From: Novosphingobium rosa NBRC 15208
Lineage (GTDB): Bacteria > Pseudomonadota > Alphaproteobacteria > Sphingomonadales > Sphingomonadaceae
DNA: 64,000 nucleotides
Assembly: GCF_001598555.1 (NCBI RefSeq)
Contig: NZ_BCZE01000003.1
Coordinates: forward strand, 62,001 to 126,000
Reading direction: 5' to 3'
The translations under genes and the position numbers were made by a program. Positions within the stretch are counted from its first letter, which is position 1; every line of letters starts with the position of its first letter. Below, in pieces: positions 58,894-64,000 of this stretch. The notes below the pieces were generated by a model. It saw nothing but the letters and a program-made list of their open reading frames with translations, was not told where the DNA came from and made no database searches.

Positions 58894-58932
58894 CAAAAAA
58901 AGGGGCGGAAGGTCAGACCTTCCGCCCCTTTT
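58894..58932. terminator. Bidirectional terminator between two efflux operons
   Basis: Perfect 13-bp inverted repeat GGGGCGGAAGGTC (58902-58914), A, GACCTTCCGCCCC (58916-58928), flanked by seven A's on the left and TTTT on the right. It works in both directions for the convergent outer-membrane-factor genes. Confidence 0.92.
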
Positions 58933-58951
58933 GCGTTGAGGTTGGAAAATC

Positions 58952-60355
58952 TCAGCTCCAGCCGCCAGCCAGCGCACGGAACACATCGACTTGAGCAAAG
59001 GCCGCATCGCGCCGCGCCGCCACCAGATCGGACTGCGCCTGCGCCAGCGTGCGCTGCGCATCCAGCACGGTCAGGAAGTCGATCCGCCCTTCCCGCTGCC
59101 GCGCCAGACTGATGCGCGCGGCCCGCGCAGCCTCATCCTGAGCGCGGGCCAGCGTATCGGTGCGCTCCTGAGCATGGGCATAGGTGGAGAGCGCCCGCTC
59201 GGTTTCCTCAAGCGCGGTCAGCACCGTGCCGTCGAACGTCGCCAGCGAGGCCTTGCTGTCGGCCTTGGCGGCGGCGATCTTGGCGCGGGTGGCCGCGATG
59301 TTGGGGAAGTTCCAGCTGATCAGCGGCCCGATGGACCAGCGCGAGGATTCCGATCCCAGCACATCCATGCCGGTAAAGGCCGAGGAGCCCACCGATCCGC
59401 CCAAAGTGATGCGCGGATAGAGGTCCGCCGTCGCCACGCCGATGCGCGCGGTGTCGGCAGCCAGACGGCGCTCGGCAGCACGGACATCGGGGCGGCGGGC
59501 CAGCAGCGCCGCGCCATCGCCCACCGGAATGGGCTTGGCGGGATGCGGCGTGACCACCTGAGCGGTGACATCGGCGGGCAGATCCTGAGGCGCGCGGCCC
59601 GTCAGCGTGGCCAGCCGCAGCAGGGCCGATTTGCGATCGGCCTCAAGCTGCGGAATGATGGCGGCCTGCTGATCGCGCAGCGTCTGGAACCGGATCAGGT
59701 CGAGCCGGTCGGACCGGCCCACATCGACACGCGCCCCGGTGATGCGGATCGACTGGTCGAGCAGCGTCACCGTCTCCTGCGCCACCTTCAGCCTTTCGGC
59801 GCTGGTGGTGACATCGAGATAGGCGCGCACCGTGTCCGAAATCACCGCGAGGCGCACCGCATCGGCATCGGCCTCCACGGCCTGCCAGTCGCCATGGGCC
59901 GCTTCGACCCCGCGCCGCACGCGGCCGAACAGATCGACCTCATAGGAGAGCGAGAGCCCGCCATCATAATACCACGCCTCACGCTGCTGGTTGGCAGAGT
60001 TCAGCTGGGCGGCGGAAAAGCGCTCACGGGTGGCCGAAGCGTCCAGCGTGGTGCTGGGCAGGCGCGCGGATTTGGCGTTGCGCAGCAGGGCGCGGGCGCG
60101 TTCCACACGGGCCGCCGCCACGCGGATGTCGGTGTTGGCCTTGAGGGCGTCGTCCACCATCCGGTCGAGCAGCGGATCATTGTAGAGGCTCCACCAGTGA
60201 TCGACGGCGGCGTCCTGGGTGAAGGCCGGGCTCGCCGCCCCCGTGAAGGGAGCGGCAGCCACGGGGGCGGTTTTCGGGGCCTTGTAATCGGGCCCCACGG
60301 CGCAGGCGGCCAGCAGGCTGGTGGTCGCCAGCAGAAGGATCATCCTGATCTTCAT
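58952..60355 (-). CDS. RND efflux outer membrane factor (OprM/NodT family), second system
   Basis: 467 residues with a lipoprotein signal (MILLLATTSLLAAC, Cys18) and the mature start AVGPDYKAPKT. WWSLYNDPLLDRMVDDALKA, RRPDVRAAERRLAADTARIG and a C-terminal VFRALAGGW are typical of the family. Channel protein of the second tripartite pump. AAGGAAAG precedes the ATG at 60355, ten bases after the pump gene stop; a longer frame to 60454 lies inside the pump gene and has no signal peptide. Sequence differs clearly from the factor at 57445, so this is not a recent tandem duplication. Confidence 0.94.
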   Translation of the reverse strand: MKIRMILLLATTSLLAACAVGPDYKAPKTAPVAAAPFTGAASPAFTQDAAVDHWWSLYNDPLLDRMVDDALKANTDIRVAAARVERARALLRNAKSARLPSTTLDASATRERFSAAQLNSANQQREAWYYDGGLSLSYEVDLFGRVRRGVEAAHGDWQAVEADADAVRLAVISDTVRAYLDVTTSAERLKVAQETVTLLDQSIRITGARVDVGRSDRLDLIRFQTLRDQQAAIIPQLEADRKSALLRLATLTGRAPQDLPADVTAQVVTPHPAKPIPVGDGAALLARRPDVRAAERRLAADTARIGVATADLYPRITLGGSVGSSAFTGMDVLGSESSRWSIGPLISWNFPNIAATRAKIAAAKADSKASLATFDGTVLTALEETERALSTYAHAQERTDTLARAQDEAARAARISLARQREGRIDFLTVLDAQRTLAQAQSDLVAARRDAAFAQVDVFRALAGGWS

Positions 60356-60365
60356 GGGTCTTTCC

Positions 60366-63300
60366 TTATTCCGCCGGTTGCCAGGCGGAGTCATGCGTGG
60401 CCTTGCGGTTCTTCCGGCGGGCCATCCGCAGGGAGAACTTGCGCAGCAGCACATAGAAGCTGGGGGTATAGAGCAGGCCGAAACCGGTCACGCCCGCCAT
60501 GCCGAAGAACACCGCCGTGCCCAGCGCCTGCCGAAGTTCGGCACCGGCGCCCGTGGCGATCACCAGCGGCACGGCGCCGAGGATGAAGGCCAGCGAGGTC
60601 ATCAGGATCGGACGGAGACGGGTGCGGGCGGCAAAGACGGCGGCTTCCACCGGGTCCATGCCCTGTTCGTCCTCGGCCTGCTTGGCGAATTCCACCACAA
60701 GGATGGCGTTCTTGGCCGCAAGGGCGATCAGCACCACCAGACCGATCTGCGTGAGGACATTGTTGTCCATCCCCCGCAGATTGATCCCCAGCATGGCGGC
60801 CAGCAGACACATCGGCACGATCAGGATGATCGCCAGCGGCAGAGCCAGGCTTTCATACTGCGCGGCCAGCACCAGGAAGACGAAGAATACCGCCATGCCG
60901 AAGACCACGCCAGCAGTGTTGCCGGCATACTTCTGCTGATAGGCAATGTCGGTCCAGTCGCCGCCGTAACCGGCAGGCAGCGTGTCGGCGAGCTTCTCCA
61001 TCGTGGCGAGCGACTGGCCGGTCGAATAGCCCGGAGCCGTGTCACCGTCGATTTCGACAGCGGGTTGCAGGTTGTAGCGCACCACGCGGTAGGGGCCGGT
61101 CTTGTCGCTGAAGGTGGCGACCGAACCGATGGGCACCATCTGGCCGGTGTTCGAGCGCGTCTTCAGATTGGCAATATCGGCAACCGTCTCGCGGCTGGCC
61201 TGATCGGCCTGGGCAGTCACGTGATAGGTGCGGCCCAGCAGGTTGAAGTCATTGACGAAGCTGGAGCCCAGATAGACCTGCAGCGCCTCGAAGATACGCT
61301 CGGGCGGGACGCCCAGCAGATCGGCCTTGCGGCGGTCGACATCGGCCCAGACGCGCGGCGTGCCGACGTCGAAGAGCGTGTAGACCTGATGCAGACCCTT
61401 TTCGGCATTCGCCTTGGCGATCAGCGCCCAGGCCTGCTTGTTGAGCGCGTCATAGCCACGGCCCTCGCGGTCCTGAAGCATGAAGCGGTAACCACCGGCA
61501 GCACCGATGCCCTGAATGACCGGCGGCGGCACCAGAATGATGCGAGCCTTGTCATACCCGGCCACGGCCTTCTGCGCCTGATCCATGATGCCTTTGTAGG
61601 TGGCACCCAGCTTCTTGCGCTCGTCGAAGGTCTTGAAGGGGAAGTAGATGGCGGCAGAGTTCGGCGCCGAGGTCTGCGAGGGACCATGGAAACCGGCGAA
61701 CATCACCGCACCGCGCAGACCCTGAATGGGCAGGATCTTCGCCGCGACCTCACGGGTGACGGCATCGGTGCGCTCCAGCGAAGCGCCCGAAGGCAGCTGG
61801 ATCACGGCGAGGAAGTAACCCTGATCCTGCGCCGGGATAAAGCCCGAGGGGGTGATGACGAACATGCCGACGGTCGCCGCGATCAGCGCGGCATAGGTCA
61901 GCATCACCTTCTTCGGAGCGCCCAGAAGGCGGCGGGTCAGACGGGCATAGCCGTCCGACATGCGCTCGAAGCCCGCGTTGAAGCGGTCGGCGGCGCGGGC
62001 CAGCAGGCGCTGCCAGGCAGGCTTGCTGTGATCGTCGGCGATGCTGCCATGCTTGTGGCGCAGCAGCAGGGCGGCGGCGGCAGGCGACAGCGTCAGCGAG
62101 AGCACCAGCGAGATGATCGTCGCGGTCGAGATCGTCACGGCGAACTGCTTATAGAACGCGCCCGACAGGCCGGTGATGAAGAGCGTGGGCACGAAGACCG
62201 CGCAGAGCACCAGCACGATGGCGACCAACGCCGTCGAGACCTCGTCCATCGAGACGCGGGCGGCTTCCAGCGGGGAGAGCCCGTTCTCGATGTTGCGCTC
62301 GACGTTTTCGACCACCACGATGGCGTCATCGACCACGATGCCGATGGCTAGCACAAGGCCAAACAGCGACAGGTTGTTGAGCGAATAGCCCAGCGCCAGC
62401 AGCACCACGGACGAACCCACCAGCGAAACCGGAATGGCGATGATCGGGATGATCGCCGCGCGCCAGTTCTGCAGGAAGATCAGGATCACCAGCACCACCA
62501 GCACCACGGCCTCGAACAGCGTGTGGTAGACGGCGTCGATCGACTGGCTGATGAATTCGGTGGGGTTGTAGATCACCGAATATTCCATGCCCTTGGGGAA
62601 GGTCTTGGAGATGGTGTCCATCTCATGCTTGACCTTGGCCGCAGCCTCCAGAGCGTTCGAGCCCGGACGCTGCATCACCGCGATCACCACGGTGGGCTTG
62701 TTCGAGAGATAGGTGTTGATGTTGTAGTCCTGAGCGCCCAGCTCCACGCGCGCCACATCGCGCACGCGCACCTGATGGCCATCGGCATCGCTGCGGATGA
62801 CGATATCAGCGAACTGCTGGGGCTCCGTCAGACGGCCCTGCATTTCCACGCCGAGCTGGAAGGCATCGCCATGGTTGGCAGGCGGCTGACCCAGCGCGCC
62901 GGAAGACACCTGAACGTTCTGGGCGCGCAGGGCGGCGACGATCTCACCGGCGGTGAGGTTCAGCGCGGCGGCGCGGCCCGGATCGATCCAGATGCGCATG
63001 CCATAGTCGCGCGAGCCGAACAGGTTGATGTCACCCACGCCGTCGAGACGCGCCAAGCGGTCCTTGACCTGCGTGAGGGCATAGTTCGACAGATAATCGC
63101 GGTTCAGGCTGCCGTCGGGCGACTGCAGGTTGACCACCATCAGGAAGTCCGGCGTGGTCTTGCGCGTCACCACGCCAAGGCGCTGCACCTCTTCGGGCAG
63201 ACGCGGCACGGCCACGGCAACACGGTTCTGCACCAGCACCTGAGCGGTATCGAGATCGGTGCCGACCTTGAAGGTGACAGTGATCGTCACCTTGCCGTCG

Positions 63301-63557
63301 CCGGTCGACTGGCTGCTCATATAGAGCATGTTGTCGACGCCGTTGATCTCCTGCTCGATGGGCGAAGCAACGGTGTTGGCCACGGTTTCGGCCGAGGCGC
63401 CCGGATATTGGGCGGCGACCGTCACCGTGGGGGGCACGATGTTGGGATATTGGCTGATCGGCAGGCTGACGAAAGCCAGCGCGCCCACCACCATGATCAC
63501 CACGGCGATCACGGCGGCGAAGATCGGCCTGTCGATAAAGAAGCGGGAAAGTCGCAT
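60366..63557 (-). CDS. RND multidrug efflux permease (MexF-like, HAE1 family), second system
   Basis: 1063 residues. N-terminus RLSRFFIDRPIFAAVIAVVI and VSLPISQYPNIVPPTV; the Asp pair in GIVVDDAIVVVENVERNIE (about residue 410); LAAKNAILVVEFAKQAEDE near the C-terminus; a basic tail (RMARRKNRKATHD). The sequence pattern, including MSSQSTGDGKVTITVTFKVG and DGVGDINLFGSRDYGMRIW, is closest to the MexF/BpeF branch, whose members export chloramphenicol, quinolones and trimethoprim; actual substrates are not known. It lies between the adaptor gene (29 bases upstream) and the outer membrane factor gene (10 bases downstream) of its operon. Confidence 0.95.
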   Translation of the reverse strand: MRLSRFFIDRPIFAAVIAVVIMVVGALAFVSLPISQYPNIVPPTVTVAAQYPGASAETVANTVASPIEQEINGVDNMLYMSSQSTGDGKVTITVTFKVGTDLDTAQVLVQNRVAVAVPRLPEEVQRLGVVTRKTTPDFLMVVNLQSPDGSLNRDYLSNYALTQVKDRLARLDGVGDINLFGSRDYGMRIWIDPGRAAALNLTAGEIVAALRAQNVQVSSGALGQPPANHGDAFQLGVEMQGRLTEPQQFADIVIRSDADGHQVRVRDVARVELGAQDYNINTYLSNKPTVVIAVMQRPGSNALEAAAKVKHEMDTISKTFPKGMEYSVIYNPTEFISQSIDAVYHTLFEAVVLVVLVILIFLQNWRAAIIPIIAIPVSLVGSSVVLLALGYSLNNLSLFGLVLAIGIVVDDAIVVVENVERNIENGLSPLEAARVSMDEVSTALVAIVLVLCAVFVPTLFITGLSGAFYKQFAVTISTATIISLVLSLTLSPAAAALLLRHKHGSIADDHSKPAWQRLLARAADRFNAGFERMSDGYARLTRRLLGAPKKVMLTYAALIAATVGMFVITPSGFIPAQDQGYFLAVIQLPSGASLERTDAVTREVAAKILPIQGLRGAVMFAGFHGPSQTSAPNSAAIYFPFKTFDERKKLGATYKGIMDQAQKAVAGYDKARIILVPPPVIQGIGAAGGYRFMLQDREGRGYDALNKQAWALIAKANAEKGLHQVYTLFDVGTPRVWADVDRRKADLLGVPPERIFEALQVYLGSSFVNDFNLLGRTYHVTAQADQASRETVADIANLKTRSNTGQMVPIGSVATFSDKTGPYRVVRYNLQPAVEIDGDTAPGYSTGQSLATMEKLADTLPAGYGGDWTDIAYQQKYAGNTAGVVFGMAVFFVFLVLAAQYESLALPLAIILIVPMCLLAAMLGINLRGMDNNVLTQIGLVVLIALAAKNAILVVEFAKQAEDEQGMDPVEAAVFAARTRLRPILMTSLAFILGAVPLVIATGAGAELRQALGTAVFFGMAGVTGFGLLYTPSFYVLLRKFSLRMARRKNRKATHDSAWQPAE

Positions 63558-63586
63558 GGGAGGGGGGTGTCCCGTGAGAAAGAGGT

Positions 63587-64000
63587 TTAGTGGGCCAGCG
63601 TGGCTTGAGCCGCCACGGGCGCCGAGATGCCGGGATCTGTGGCCACGGGCGCGGGTTTGATGGGCTCATTGTGGACCGAGACCTTGGCTCCGGGCATCGC
63701 GGCCTGGAAGTTGGTCACGACCACCTGATCGGTAGGCAGCAGCCCGCCGCGGATGATGCGCAGACCGCGCACGACCGGGCCCAGCTCCACCGGCTTGGCG
63801 GCGACAATGCCGTCCTTGCCGACGACCAGCACCGTCTTGCGGGCCTGATCGGACTGGATCGCCTCGTCAGGCACCATCAGCGCCTGCACCGTGCCGCCGT
63901 CCGAAAGACGCATGTTGCCGAACATGCCGGGTGCCAGGAACAGCTTGGGGTTGTCGATGATGGCGCGGCCACGGATCGTGCCCGAATGCGGGTCGAGCCC
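63587..64000 (-). CDS. RND efflux periplasmic adaptor subunit, C-terminal part (runs off the window)
   Basis: The frame is open to the window edge; 137 residues of the C-terminal beta-barrel and membrane-proximal domains are visible. The edge segment GLDPHSGTIRGRAIIDNP, then LFLAPGMFGNMRLSDGG and VPDEAIQSDQARKTVLVVG, are typical of MexE/AcrA adaptors. The tail after VHNEPIKPAPV is Ala/Pro-rich. It is the first visible gene of the second efflux operon; its start and any regulator lie beyond base 64000. Confidence 0.9.
   Translation of the reverse strand, partial: GLDPHSGTIRGRAIIDNPKLFLAPGMFGNMRLSDGGTVQALMVPDEAIQSDQARKTVLVVGKDGIVAAKPVELGPVVRGLRIIRGGLLPTDQVVVTNFQAAMPGAKVSVHNEPIKPAPVATDPGISAPVAAQATLAH

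Noticed and set aside
1..64000. tRNA, rRNA, riboswitch or CRISPR array
   Set aside because: No TPsiC-loop consensus with cloverleaf arms, no rRNA-like blocks, no repeat-spacer pattern and no recognised riboswitch core was found by eye in the intergenic regions.

Overview
The window is GC-rich, densely coded DNA from an alphaproteobacterium, most likely a member of the Sphingomonadales (Novosphingobium/Sphingomonas type). This is an inference from gene content: a PdhB with an N-terminal lipoyl domain, a RegB/RegA redox pair, a SURF1 protein next to a quinol oxidase, a TonB-dependent receptor, NodT-type efflux lipoproteins and a BTLCP-family peptidase. No rRNA, tRNA, insertion sequence, prophage or CRISPR array was seen.

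Layout. 1-10 kb holds housekeeping genes: the 3' part of trmFO, an EF-hand protein, a squalene/phytoene synthase-like protein, pdhAB, an FtsB-like protein, a PilZ protein, a KdpDE-like two-component pair and an MHS-family transporter. 10.3-17.2 kb is one + strand run: cytochrome bo-type quinol oxidase (cyoABCD), SURF1, then the RegB/RegA redox two-component system. 17.4-33.8 kb is an exopolysaccharide locus. It has a phosphohexomutase, a SleB-type hydrolase, the initiating sugar transferase, a Wzy-like polymerase, a leftward export operon (Wza, an unknown, a beta-barrel protein, a Wzc/BY-kinase and another unknown) and a rightward operon (BTLCP peptidase, three glycosyltransferases, Wzx flippase). 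Together these form a Wzx/Wzy-type pathway.

34-46 kb is more accessory: a GGDEF-EAL protein, a histidine-rich exported protein, a DctA symporter divergent from a TonB-dependent receptor, and an overlapping three-gene set of response regulator, secreted FecR-domain protein and CHASE2 histidine kinase. 46-50.7 kb holds a GntR regulator, an SDR enzyme, a KDPGal aldolase, an OhrR-like MarR regulator and an aminotransferase carrying a Tat signal. 50.8-64 kb holds an OmpR/EnvZ-type pair divergent from a complete RND efflux operon, followed by a second RND system on the opposite strand. The two outer-membrane-factor genes meet tail to tail at a bidirectional terminator.

The most unusual non-coding feature is a family of three related intergenic elements (about 1.16-1.40, 17.2-17.37 and 49.13-49.35 kb). 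They have GCGAGGG/CCCTCGC terminal hairpins, start directly at a stop codon, and all lie between convergent genes. The candidates most worth following as undescribed biology are this repeat family, the regulator/FecR/CHASE2-kinase triad, and the Tat-exported aminotransferase.
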